From contig JAEYFP010000039.1 in NCBI GenBank assembly GCA_023402845.1, forward strand, positions 62,001 to 126,000: a DNA stretch of 64,000 nucleotides, read 5' to 3'. This DNA comes from Bacillota bacterium (GTDB lineage: Bacteria > Bacillota > Clostridia > Lachnospirales > Lachnospiraceae). Shown here in pieces: positions 1-7,821 of this stretch. The translations under genes and the position numbers were made by a program. The notes beneath the pieces are model-generated. The model was not told the origin of the DNA. It ran no database searches and was given only the letters and a program-made list of their open reading frames with translations. The first letter of the stretch is position 1; the number at the start of each line of letters is the position of its first letter.

Positions 1-412
1 CTGGACACCTGAGAAGCCGGAGGTGACGAATATAAGCGATGAAGCGCTTTCTTTCTATAAAAGGGTGGAGGTCGGACACGGGACCCAGCTGCACGATCTG
101 AATAAGGACAGCGGATTTCTGGCCTATCACGCAAAAGCACGGGTGCCCAAGGACAGGGACGGCGAACCGCTGTCACTATGGTTTGAGCTGCTGGAAGGGA
201 AAGCGGATATCCTCGTAAAGGTAAAGGATGAAGAAGGAAAGACCACCGGCAGAATAATGGCGAAAAAGGAATATGAGGAACCCGGCCCGCTTCGGATTCC
301 GATAGAGCGGCAGGAAGCGGCTGAAACGGCAGAAATAGAAGTATGTCTGGAGGTATTCATGCCCTTCTGTGGAATCACAAAGCCGGTCAGGTGGCAGTAT
401 GGAGAGGAGTAG
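1..412 (+). CDS. Unknown protein, 3' part of a gene cut by the window edge
   Basis: The reading frame is open to the first base, reading W-T-P-E-K-P-E before the first possible GTG start at 23, so this is probably the C-terminal part of a longer protein. The visible ~136 residues are soluble, charged and beta-rich in character, ending in R-W-Q-Y-G-E-E. I do not recognise the family. It ends one base before the MFS transporter start, so it is very likely the upstream member of the same sugar operon. A small beta-sandwich accessory subunit or the C-terminal domain of a carbohydrate enzyme would fit, but that is inference from position only. Confidence 0.6.
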   Translation, partial: WTPEKPEVTNISDEALSFYKRVEVGHGTQLHDLNKDSGFLAYHAKARVPKDRDGEPLSLWFELLEGKADILVKVKDEEGKTTGRIMAKKEYEEPGPLRIPIERQEAAETAEIEVCLEVFMPFCGITKPVRWQYGEE

Positions 413-413
413 C

Positions 414-1610
414 ATGGGAGAAAAGAAAAAAATATTAATTTTGATGAATGCGACGATTTTTCTCGCTTCATTTGGATTTATCATGTACAGCGCGCTGCTT
501 CCCTCTTTTTCCGAGAGATATCGCATCACGCTGTCTGAGGCGGGGCTGGTCGGTTCCATCCTGTGCATGGGCCAGCTTTTCATTATCTTTCTTAATGATT
601 TTCTGGCGGCGAAGCTGTCGAAAACCGTACTGATTGCCGGGGGCGTTTTTCTGCATCTGCTTTCGATGTTCTGGATCGCCTTTTCCCCGTCATACGGAAG
701 CCTTTTGGCCGCCTTTTTTGTAAACGGAGCGGCAATCAGCCTGCTGAATGTCGTGATGAGCGCCTATATATCGGATTTATCGGGTGAACGTAGAAATTCC
801 TATTTAAATATTTTCCATGGAATTTATGGGCTGGGTTCTCTGGCGGGGCCACTGCTTCCGACGATCGTGTTGGCCGCGGGCGGAAGCTGGACGGTCTGCT
901 ACCTCATCGTAGGAGCCATATCGATCATGCTGTTTTTCGCCGTGCTCCTGTTCGCGAGAGGCAACGCGGGAGAGGTACAAAAAGAACCGGGCGGCAACGT
1001 TTCTTTTTTCAGGCTGCTCAAAAATCCGGGCTTGCTTTTGAGCTGTGCCGCAGCGATGCTTTATATGGGGTTTGACATGATGATCAGCACCTATATGTCA
1101 AGTTATCTCGGTTTGAAGTTGGGCGCGGCGGCGATTGCGGGGCTGACGATCACGTTTTACTGGGCGGGCTCGGCACTGGGCAGGCTGCTGTATTCGATGC
1201 TGTTTGCCAAAGTCAATGTCCGGCGTTACCTGGCGGTGGTGAACATCCTGACGGCGGTTGCGCTGTTCGTCGGAATGGGCGTTTTAAACAAATGGGTAAT
1301 GCTCGTGCTGATTTTTGCCGTAGGACTTTTATCAGGGGTGAATTTCCCGCTGGATATTGGGATTGCCTGCGGAATTTTTCCGAAACAGTCTGTTGCGGCT
1401 ACGAATGCGATCAGCATTTTCGGAAGTCTGGGCGGCATCATTTTTCCCGCTTTGGCGGGCAGAATGATGGAGAAAACAGGCTATCAAAGCCTGCTTGTCA
1501 TCGGGGGCATCCTCATGATGCTGATTGCGGCTCTGATGCTGTTGCTTGAAAGAATAAAAAAGAAAGAAAAAGAAGGAGGAAAATACACATGTACAATTAT
1601 AGAAAGGTAA
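414..1610 (+). CDS. MFS transporter, probable sugar or sugar-acid permease
   Basis: About 398 residues with twelve hydrophobic segments starting with ILILMNATIFLASFGFIMYS and a charged central loop (GNAGEVQKEPGGN), the normal 12-helix MFS plan in the cytoplasmic membrane. I chose ATG 414 because GGAGAGGAG lies just upstream and the preceding stop is at 410-412; ATG 399 and GTG 369 are in-frame alternatives. The end overlaps the isomerase gene by 22 bases, so the two are translationally linked. The substrate is presumably what the downstream isomerase, kinase and aldolase process; the sequence alone does not identify it. Confidence 0.85.
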   Translation: MGEKKKILILMNATIFLASFGFIMYSALLPSFSERYRITLSEAGLVGSILCMGQLFIIFLNDFLAAKLSKTVLIAGGVFLHLLSMFWIAFSPSYGSLLAAFFVNGAAISLLNVVMSAYISDLSGERRNSYLNIFHGIYGLGSLAGPLLPTIVLAAGGSWTVCYLIVGAISIMLFFAVLLFARGNAGEVQKEPGGNVSFFRLLKNPGLLLSCAAAMLYMGFDMMISTYMSSYLGLKLGAAAIAGLTITFYWAGSALGRLLYSMLFAKVNVRRYLAVVNILTAVALFVGMGVLNKWVMLVLIFAVGLLSGVNFPLDIGIACGIFPKQSVAATNAISIFGSLGGIIFPALAGRMMEKTGYQSLLVIGGILMMLIAALMLLLERIKKKEKEGGKYTCTIIER

Positions 1611-2977
1611 GGCTGGGATATGCTCCGACGCGCCGATTCGATTTTCCGGATCCGAAAAACGCGTATGAGAACAGCCTGAAAATCAGAGAACGGGTTGATT
1701 GTATTTTAGAAAAGCTGGGAGATGTGGAGCTTGTGGATCTGTCGTTTTTAAATGACGAAGCCTTGTTGTATCAGACTCAGGATGCCGAAGCGGTTGCAAG
1801 AGTGTTCCGGGAAAGGGAGGTCGATGCGGTTTTTGTACCGCACGCGAATTTCGGAAACGAAGAGGCCGTTGTGAAGCTGTGCGGAAAGCTTAAGGTACCG
1901 GTCTTAATATGGGGACCGAGGGACGAGGCGCCGCCGGGAGGCTACTGCTACCGGCAGACGGATACGCAGTGCGGCCTGTTTGCCACGACGATGGGGCTGC
2001 TACGCGGAAACGTGACCTACAGCTATATCGAAAACTGCTATTTGGAGGATTCTAAGCTGGAGGAGGGAATCGACCTCTTTATCCGCACGGTCTGTGCCTT
2101 AAAAGCGGTGAAAAACATGCGGATTGGGCAGATTGGGCCGCGGCCGCGGGATTTCCTCAGCGTCATCGTGAATGAAGGGGAGTTATCCGAACGGTTTGGC
2201 ATCGATATCGTACCGATAGACGGAACAGAGCTGGTGACGGAGATTGAGCGCATTCGAAAAGAGGATCGCGCCGGCATGGAAGAGCTTGTGAAAGAGACGA
2301 AGGAAGCATTTTGCTGTTATACGATCACGGAGAAAAATGCGGAAATCACCGCAGCTGTTGAGCTCGCGATCCGCAATCTGGCAGTGAAGCACGACTGCAC
2401 CATCATGGCGGGCGACTGCTGGTATGTCACGCCGCTGATTTACAAAGCATGGCCGTGTTTCGCGTTCGGCAATCTTACGGAAAAGGGACTTCCTGTAATT
2501 TGTGAGACGGACATTCACGGAGCAGTCACGACGGCGGTTTTAACGGCCGCCGCGAGAGGGGAAAGCCCGGCATTTACCGCAGATATGACGATTCGTCACC
2601 CGGAAAACGACAATGCGGAGTTGTTCTGGCACTGCGGACCTTTTCCGAAATCACTCGCCAAACAGTCCTGCAATCCTGAGCTTACAGATGAAGGGATGGG
2701 GCGCTATGAAATTAAAGGCGGCAAGCTGACTGTAGCACGTTTTGGTGGAGTCAACGGAGATTACCGGTTGTTTTTCGGAGAGGGAAGGGGAACTGACGGG
2801 CCGGAAACGGGCGGCAACTATATTTGGATTGAGGTGGATGATTGGGCAAAATGGGAGAAAAAGCTTATGTACGGCCCTTATATTCATCACGCCTGCGGTA
2901 TTCACGGGACTTACGCGGCCGTGCTGAAAGAGGTATGCAGGTATCTTGGCATCACGGCAGACGAAGCGAACCAATAA
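1589..2977 (+). CDS. L-fucose/L-arabinose isomerase-family protein
   Basis: A 462-residue protein resembling the FucI/AraA sugar isomerase superfamily. It begins R-L-G-Y-A-P-T-R-R, has an early alpha/beta domain (DAVFVPHANFGNEEAV), a central segment GQIGPRPRDFLSVIVNEGEL, and a C-terminal half with conserved-looking acidic and His positions (TDIHGAVTT, HCGPFPKSLAK, HHACGIHGTYAAV). Family members interconvert aldoses and ketoses using a divalent metal. AAGGAGG precedes ATG 1589. Within the operon it would act before the kinase and aldolase. It is shorter than FucI (about 590 residues) and belongs to the divergent fucose-isomerase-like group, so the exact sugar is unknown. Confidence 0.75.
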   Translation: MYNYRKVRLGYAPTRRFDFPDPKNAYENSLKIRERVDCILEKLGDVELVDLSFLNDEALLYQTQDAEAVARVFREREVDAVFVPHANFGNEEAVVKLCGKLKVPVLIWGPRDEAPPGGYCYRQTDTQCGLFATTMGLLRGNVTYSYIENCYLEDSKLEEGIDLFIRTVCALKAVKNMRIGQIGPRPRDFLSVIVNEGELSERFGIDIVPIDGTELVTEIERIRKEDRAGMEELVKETKEAFCCYTITEKNAEITAAVELAIRNLAVKHDCTIMAGDCWYVTPLIYKAWPCFAFGNLTEKGLPVICETDIHGAVTTAVLTAAARGESPAFTADMTIRHPENDNAELFWHCGPFPKSLAKQSCNPELTDEGMGRYEIKGGKLTVARFGGVNGDYRLFFGEGRGTDGPETGGNYIWIEVDDWAKWEKKLMYGPYIHHACGIHGTYAAVLKEVCRYLGITADEANQ

Positions 2978-2993
2978 AAGGAGGAAGAAAACA

Positions 2994-3845
2994 ATGCCAT
3001 TAGTAAAAGTAAAGGATATGTTAGCGGAAGCGGAAAAAGGAGGTTATGCGGTCACGGCCTTTGACACATTCAATTATGAAACGGTCAATTGGGTGATCGA
3101 AACGGCGCAGGAGCTCAAAAGGGCTGTCATCATCATGATTTATCCTGAAATGACGCAGTACATTCCGGTGGACACATTTGCGCAGATCGTAAAAACGCTT
3201 GCATCAAAAAGCGAGTACCCGGTAGGCTTAATGTTAGACCACGGAGACAGCTTTGAGCTGGCGATGGACTGCCTGAAAGCCGGATTTACAAGTATCATGG
3301 TCGATTTTTCATCTTATCCTTTTGAGGAGAACGTGAGAAGGACAAAGGAGGTCGTAAAGGTCGCCCATGCGATGGGAGTGGATGTGGAAGCGGAGCTGGG
3401 ACATGTGGGAAACGCGGAAAACATTCAGGATTATGCGGATGAGAGCGGATATACTTCCCCCGAGCTGGCAAAGGAATTCGTAGAACGGACAGGTTGTGAC
3501 GTTCTGGCAATCGCGTTCGGCAGCGCTCACGGAAACTATGTGAAGGAACCAAAGCTGGATATGGAACGCCTTGATGCGATCAGAAAAGAGGTGTCGGTTC
3601 CGCTTGTGCTGCACGGAGGAACCGGAATTCCCAACGACCAGATCAAAGAGGCGATCCATAGAGGAATCCGCAAGCTAAATGTAGGAACCGGCTACGACCA
3701 GAGCATTTTTTATGCGGTGCAGAGGAACATGAAAGAAAATATTGGCGACCCATACATTTTCTGTTCACTTGCGGATGCGGCACCTGCGGCAAAGAAATTT
3801 TTAAAAGAAAAAATCTGTCTGACGACATGCCGGAGCGACCTATGA
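2994..3845 (+). CDS. Class II (zinc) ketose-bisphosphate aldolase, KbaY/GatY/Fba family
   Basis: 283 residues. Cleaves a ketose (bis)phosphate to dihydroxyacetone phosphate and an aldehyde. The class II motifs appear in order: MLDHGDSFELA (catalytic Asp and zinc His), VEAELGHVGN, AFGSAHGNY (zinc His), VLHGGTGIP (zinc His) and LNVGTGYDQS (phosphate binding). The start ATG 2994 has AAGGAGG at 2978-2984. An upstream in-frame GTG gives a basic extension I reject. The stop overlaps the kinase start in ATGA. The motif N-V-G-T-G differs from the N-V-A/N-I-D-T forms I remember in KbaY/Fba, so the substrate may not be tagatose or fructose bisphosphate. Confidence 0.88.
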   Translation: MPLVKVKDMLAEAEKGGYAVTAFDTFNYETVNWVIETAQELKRAVIIMIYPEMTQYIPVDTFAQIVKTLASKSEYPVGLMLDHGDSFELAMDCLKAGFTSIMVDFSSYPFEENVRRTKEVVKVAHAMGVDVEAELGHVGNAENIQDYADESGYTSPELAKEFVERTGCDVLAIAFGSAHGNYVKEPKLDMERLDAIRKEVSVPLVLHGGTGIPNDQIKEAIHRGIRKLNVGTGYDQSIFYAVQRNMKENIGDPYIFCSLADAAPAAKKFLKEKICLTTCRSDL

Positions 3846-4789
3846 AAATAACAGGATTTGATTACCCTTGTATGGATATGAATGTTTTGTGTAGTCATAT
3901 GCCCCAAAAGGACGAGCTGACCGTAATGGAGGATTTCAGTCTGATGGGAGGCGGCAAGGTCGCTAATGCGATTGCCGCCGTCATGAGGCTGGGGGGAACT
4001 GCGGCATTTATCGGCCGTGTAGGAGAAGACCGGTACGGAAGACTGTGCCGCAAGGATTTGCAGGACCATGGCGTGGATGTGGAAAACCTGAAGATCGGGA
4101 AAGGACATACCTCGCTGTGCATCAGCATTGTGGATAGTCTGCACCGGGATAAGCACTATATCGAATCGCCCGCAACAACAGAACCGCTTGCAGAGGAAGA
4201 AATTCCGTACGGACTGTTAAAGGAGACGGATTATTTTCTGCTGTATCAATTCGATGAAATTGCTTTGAAAATGGCGGCCTATGTGCGTGAACATGGCGGA
4301 AAGGTCGTGGCGGACGGAGATGGGTATGACGACCGGACGCAGAAAAATCTCGGTCTCATCGACGTATTTATTCTGTCCGAATATTATTATGACAGCCTGT
4401 TTGGCGATGCGGATTATGAGAAAAATTTAAAGCTTTTGTCCACAGCAGGACCACAGATCGTCATCGTCACATTAGGGGTAAAGGGCTGTGCAGGAATCGA
4501 AAACGGCCGCTTCTTTTTTACGGAAGCATACTGCGTGGAGGTAAAGGACACGACCGGAGCGGGTGACGTCTTTCATGGGGCGTTCGTTTTCGGCCTTTCC
4601 GAAGGGATGGAAGCGAAGGAGGCGGCTTCGTTTGCCGCTTCCGTTTCCGCGGTGAAATGCACTGTTTTGGGAGGCCGGACGGGGATCCCGGATAGAGGCT
4701 GTGTAGAGCATTACCGCAGGACGGGAGAAATATCGCCATGTGATTTTGCAAAGCGGGAGCAAAAGTACAGGCGGGACGCATGGAATTAG
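3842..4789 (+). CDS. PfkB-family carbohydrate kinase
   Basis: 315 residues of the ribokinase fold. The N-terminal signature GGGKVANAIAAVMRLGG and the C-terminal signature DTTGAGDVFHGAFVFG (anion hole and catalytic Asp around residue 240) are both intact. It phosphorylates a sugar with ATP in the cytoplasm, presumably the ketose made by the isomerase-like protein, giving the aldolase its substrate. ATG 3842 overlaps the aldolase stop by one ATGA unit. An upstream ATG at 3827 (MPERP) is possible but less likely. Substrate specificity cannot be read from the sequence. Confidence 0.88.
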   Translation: MKITGFDYPCMDMNVLCSHMPQKDELTVMEDFSLMGGGKVANAIAAVMRLGGTAAFIGRVGEDRYGRLCRKDLQDHGVDVENLKIGKGHTSLCISIVDSLHRDKHYIESPATTEPLAEEEIPYGLLKETDYFLLYQFDEIALKMAAYVREHGGKVVADGDGYDDRTQKNLGLIDVFILSEYYYDSLFGDADYEKNLKLLSTAGPQIVIVTLGVKGCAGIENGRFFFTEAYCVEVKDTTGAGDVFHGAFVFGLSEGMEAKEAASFAASVSAVKCTVLGGRTGIPDRGCVEHYRRTGEISPCDFAKREQKYRRDAWN

Positions 4790-4798
4790 GAGGTGCTT

Positions 4799-5506
4799 AT
4801 GAAAACGATCATGGTGACCGGCGCGGACAGGGGCTTGGGTTATTCGCTGTGCGAGAATCTGTTAAAACGTGGAAACCGGGTAATTGCGGGCAGCTATATG
4901 CCCGAGTGGAAACAGCTTAAGGAATTGCAGAACCGGTATCAGGAAACACTGCTGACGGTGCCGATTGATATATCTAAGGACGAATCAGTAAGGTGCGCAG
5001 CTCTTAAAATAACGGAGCAGATCCGCGCGTTAGACTGGTTGATTAACTGTGCGGGCGTGGACGGAAGGATTTTGGATATCCGGGAGGGCTATGATTATGC
5101 CTCGATGCTGCGAACATATAACATCAATGCACTGGGTACACTTCGAGTTACGGAGGCTCTGCTGCCGCTGCTGGATTTGGGCAGGGACAAAAAAATCTGC
5201 TGCATTTCCTCTGAGGCAGGCAGCATTGGAGCCTGCTGGCGTGAAAATGAAACGGAATACTGCATGTCCAAGGCGGCTCTAAATATGGGAATGGTAATCC
5301 TTTCGAACCGTCTTAAGAAAGACGGATACGATATCCGCCTGTATCATCCGGGCTGGATGAACACCTATATGATGGGAACGAAAGAAGAGCATGCGGACTT
5401 GGAGCCGGAGGATGCCGCAGAGTTGGCCATTCACTCTTTTGAGAGGGAAAGAGGTGATGGCGTACTGTATCTGGAAAGCTATGACGGAACGAGAATTCCG
5501 TGGTAA
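4799..5506 (+). CDS. Short-chain dehydrogenase/reductase (SDR)
   Basis: 235 residues, classical SDR. The cofactor motif T-G-A-D-R-G-L-G lies at residues ~7-14, the structural motif N-C-A-G near residue 83, a Ser in CCISSEAGS, and the catalytic Y-C-M-S-K near residue 154. It would oxidise or reduce an alcohol or carbonyl with NAD(P)(H). TTAGGAGG ends six bases before ATG 4799; GTG 4793 is an alternative. It follows the kinase by nine bases and so belongs to the sugar operon, where it could oxidise the incoming sugar or reduce the aldehyde released by the aldolase. Confidence 0.85.
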   Translation: MKTIMVTGADRGLGYSLCENLLKRGNRVIAGSYMPEWKQLKELQNRYQETLLTVPIDISKDESVRCAALKITEQIRALDWLINCAGVDGRILDIREGYDYASMLRTYNINALGTLRVTEALLPLLDLGRDKKICCISSEAGSIGACWRENETEYCMSKAALNMGMVILSNRLKKDGYDIRLYHPGWMNTYMMGTKEEHADLEPEDAAELAIHSFERERGDGVLYLESYDGTRIPW

Positions 5507-5520
5507 GGAGGAAAAGGCTT

Positions 5521-6126
5521 ATGGAAATACCGGTGCTGGGAGATCAGGAACAAGCGGTCTATCATCCGCTTGACAGGGTGCTTCCTGGAATTCAAAAAGC
5601 GCTTGCGGGGATCGGAAACGTGCGGGGAATTACGGATTACCGGGACTGGGATGCTGTTATGCTGTCAGCCCATCCCCTTTTGGTCAGTTATCTGGATTGC
5701 TATGAACAGTTGGATGGTTTTGATGATCTGCTCGCAGATTACATTGCGGGTGGAGGAAGAGTGCTGGCGCTCCATAACGGAATCATCACGCCGAAGGGGA
5801 GCAGGCTGGAGAGCGTGTACGGAGGGAATTTTCTCACCCATCCGCCTTATTGCCGCCTTTACTTTCAGAGGCGTCCGCTGACAGGTGCAAACCAGGATTT
5901 GCAGGAGTTTGCCCTTGAAGAGGAGCCGTATATGATATCCGGTTGTGGCGGCAGCAGAGAGGTTTTTTTAACGTTCTGCTATGAACAAAAGCAGTATACA
6001 GCCGGCTTTGTGCGCGATTATAAAAAAGGGAAGTTGATTTATCTCGCACCCGGTCATGATGAACGGTCGGTGGAGCAGGAGATTTTTCAGGAACTGCTGA
6101 GGGATTGCGTGGAGTATTTGCTTTAA
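5521..6126 (+). CDS. ThuA-like (class I glutamine amidotransferase fold) protein
   Basis: 201 residues with features of the ThuA (trehalose-utilisation) domain: an early Asp-Trp-Asp segment (DYRDWDAVMLS), YIAGGGRVLALHNG, a His-Pro-rich stretch THPPYCRLYF, and the late motif KGKLIYLAPGHDERSV. ThuA-like proteins occur in many sugar operons but their chemistry is poorly known; some take part in keto-sugar or disaccharide metabolism. AAGGAGG at 5505-5511 supports ATG 5521. Last gene of the operon; I see no convincing terminator directly behind it. Confidence 0.7.
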   Translation: MEIPVLGDQEQAVYHPLDRVLPGIQKALAGIGNVRGITDYRDWDAVMLSAHPLLVSYLDCYEQLDGFDDLLADYIAGGGRVLALHNGIITPKGSRLESVYGGNFLTHPPYCRLYFQRRPLTGANQDLQEFALEEEPYMISGCGGSREVFLTFCYEQKQYTAGFVRDYKKGKLIYLAPGHDERSVEQEIFQELLRDCVEYLL

Positions 6127-6235
6127 GCGCTTCTTTTATTCAGGAAGTTGCCTCATATCCGAAAGGAAGCATCGCTCATGGCATTTTCATCGCGTTTCGG
6201 AGACTCATTTCGAAAATCCAAGGTGGAGACACTTA

Positions 6236-6264
6236 TTGAAAGAAACGAAAGGATGAGATATAAT
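6236..6264 (+). promoter_or_regulatory. Sigma-A-type promoter for fucO
   Basis: TTGAAA at 6236-6241 and TATAAT at 6259-6264 are separated by exactly 17 bases and lie about 90 bases before the fucO start. This suggests fucO is transcribed independently of the sugar operon. The rest of the 230-base gap contains no gene I can support. Confidence 0.7.
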
Positions 6265-6356
6265 ATATTGTATATTTCACTCATGTAACGGATAGATTAA
6301 ACAGATGAATAAAAATACGGTATCCAACAACAAGCAAAGAAAAGGAGAAAAGCAGC

Positions 6357-7505
6357 ATGGCAAACAGATTTGTACTAAATGAGACCGCCTATCACGGAGC
6401 GGGTGCAATTCAGGAAATAGCAGCGGAAGCGAATGGCAGAGGCTTTCAGAAGGCACTGATCTGTACAGATCCGGATCTGATCAAATTCGGCGTATCTACA
6501 AAGGTAATCGATGTACTTGAAAAGGCAGGGTTGTCATATGAGATCTATTCCAGTATCAAGGCCAATCCGACGATCGAAAATGTGCAGCTTGGTGTTGCCG
6601 CATTTAAAAAAGCAGGTGCGGATTATTTGATCGCAATCGGCGGAGGTTCTTCAATCGATACTGCAAAGGGAATTGGTATTGTCATTGCAAATCCGGATTT
6701 TGCGGATGTCAGAAGTTTGGAGGGTGTTGCGCCTACAAAGAATAAATCCGTTCCTATTTTTGCCGTTCCGACGACGGCGGGAACTGCGGCGGAGGTTACA
6801 ATTAACTATGTTATTACCGATACGGAGAAAAACCGAAAGATGGTATGTGTAGACCCAAAAGATATTCCGGTCGTGGCATTTGTGGATTCCGAGATGATGT
6901 CCTCGATGCCAAAAGGTTTGACGGCAGCAACAGGAATGGATGCACTGACGCATGCAATCGAAGGATATATCACGGCAGGTGCATGGGAATTATCGGATAT
7001 GTTCCATATTAAAGCGATCGAGATTATTGCAAAGCATCTGCGCGGCGCGGTAGCCAACACACCGGAGGGAAGAGAAGGTATGGCGCTTGGTCAGTATGTA
7101 GCAGGCATGGGATTTTCAAATGTCGGACTTGGAATTGTGCACTCAATGGCTCATCCGCTTGGCGCATTATATGATACGCCGCACGGAGTGGCAAATGCAA
7201 TTATTCTGCCGACGGTGATGGAATATAATGCCGAAGCAACCGGTGAAAAATATCGTGATATTGCAAAGGCAATGGGGGTCGCGGGAGTCGATTCGATGAG
7301 TCAGCCAGAGTATAGAAAAGCAGCGGTTGACGCGGTGAAGCAGCTGTCTAAGGATGTCGGTATTCCGGCAGATTTGAAGGAAATTGTGAAGCAGGAGGAC
7401 ATCTCTTTCCTCTCGCAGTCCGCTTACGATGACGCATGCAGACCGGGGAATCCGAAGGAAACGAGTGTTGAAGATATCAGGAAGCTGTATGAATCTCTGA
7501 TTTAA
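6357..7505 (+). CDS. fucO: Lactaldehyde reductase / iron-containing 1,2-propanediol oxidoreductase
   Basis: 382 residues, the same length as Escherichia coli FucO. Reduces L-lactaldehyde to L-1,2-propanediol with NADH, recycling NAD during anaerobic fucose or rhamnose breakdown. Visible features are the NAD motif IGGGSSIDTAKGIG, the substrate region PTTAGTAAEVT, and metal ligands in GMDALTHAIEGY (Asp, His), HSMAHPLGA (His) and TPHGVANAI (His). AAAGGAG precedes ATG 6357. It stands alone between its own promoter and terminator. Lactaldehyde could come from the aldolase operon just upstream or from rhamnose released by the GH78 enzyme at 33112. Other group III alcohol dehydrogenase activities are possible. 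Confidence 0.9.
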   Translation: MANRFVLNETAYHGAGAIQEIAAEANGRGFQKALICTDPDLIKFGVSTKVIDVLEKAGLSYEIYSSIKANPTIENVQLGVAAFKKAGADYLIAIGGGSSIDTAKGIGIVIANPDFADVRSLEGVAPTKNKSVPIFAVPTTAGTAAEVTINYVITDTEKNRKMVCVDPKDIPVVAFVDSEMMSSMPKGLTAATGMDALTHAIEGYITAGAWELSDMFHIKAIEIIAKHLRGAVANTPEGREGMALGQYVAGMGFSNVGLGIVHSMAHPLGALYDTPHGVANAIILPTVMEYNAEATGEKYRDIAKAMGVAGVDSMSQPEYRKAAVDAVKQLSKDVGIPADLKEIVKQEDISFLSQSAYDDACRPGNPKETSVEDIRKLYESLI

Positions 7506-7524
7506 ATGATTTTATAAATAAAAG

Positions 7525-7566
7525 AAAGCTGATTCAAGGTCGTTAATGACTGCGAATCAGCTTTTT
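7525..7566 (+). terminator. Rho-independent terminator of fucO
   Basis: AAAGCTGATTC (7525-7535) pairs with GAATCAGCTTT (7554-7564), and the 3' arm runs into TTTTTTC. Confidence 0.85.
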
Positions 7567-7607
7567 TCTTTAATAGGAAAGTCCTGTGGATTTCCTATTA
7601 AAGAAAA
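7564..7607. repeat. Perfect 17-bp inverted repeat
   Basis: The arms 7564-7580 and 7591-7607 are exact reverse complements (core TTTAATAGGAAA) around a 10-base loop. It begins inside the T-run of the fucO terminator. There is no T-run behind it on the plus strand. Function unknown; a second hairpin of the 3' UTR or a protein-binding site are both possible. Confidence 0.7.
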
Positions 7608-7613
7608 TATTAT

Positions 7614-7648
7614 GCGCAGCTGCGCGCGCGGAACAAAAGCTGTGCTGC
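7614..7648 (+). repeat. Dispersed intergenic repeat, copy 1 (35 bp)
   Basis: Matches 40854-40888 at 30 of 35 positions, with the last 18 bases (GAACAAAAGCTGTGCTGC) identical. Both copies lie directly behind a terminator and near a chemotaxis-receptor gene. Its inner part also forms the left arm of the inverted repeat 7631-7691. Confidence 0.6.
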
Positions 7649-7691
7649 CGGAGTATTTGATTACGAAAGTGGACTGAGCACACTTTTGTTC
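7631..7691. repeat. 61-bp element with ~15-bp terminal inverted repeats
   Basis: GAACAAAAGCTGTGCT (7631-7646) faces AGCACACTTTTGTTC (7677-7691), differing by one extra base. The right arm recurs exactly at 19905-19919, inside the truncated response regulator. This looks like a small non-autonomous repeat element; no coding capacity is visible. Confidence 0.5.
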
Positions 7692-7707
7692 TTCTGTAAC
7701 GAAGTCA

Positions 7708-7749
7708 CTAAAATAATAATAATAGTTATTGATATTATTATTATTTTAG
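7708..7749. promoter_or_regulatory. Perfect 17-bp A/T-rich palindrome upstream of the receptor gene
   Basis: Arms 7708-7724 and 7733-7749 are exact reverse complements built from AAT repeats, with an 8-base loop. A weak promoter may overlap it (TTGATA 7729-7734, TAAGAT 7752-7757, 17-base spacer), which would make the palindrome an operator. Alternatively it is a terminator-like hairpin of the upstream unit. Only the symmetry is certain. Confidence 0.5.
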
Positions 7750-7821
7750 TATAAGATAGAAAAAGGAGGTAGCTTATTTCTAAGGATAAAAAAATACTAC
7801 TATTTTAAGGAGAACCATAAC

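Noticed and set aside
1..412. Assignment of the first protein as a C-glycoside deglycosidase small subunit (DUF6379)
   Set aside because: The genomic setting made it tempting, but I cannot match characteristic motifs and the N terminus is missing.
7776..7808. Ten-codon frame starting at ATT behind AAAAGGAGG, upstream of the receptor gene
   Set aside because: It needs an ATT start and the receptor has its own ribosome binding site; too weak to list as a gene.
7506..7821. Cyclic-di-GMP riboswitch upstream of a receptor gene
   Set aside because: The conserved GEMM core sequences are not present; the region holds simple inverted repeats instead.
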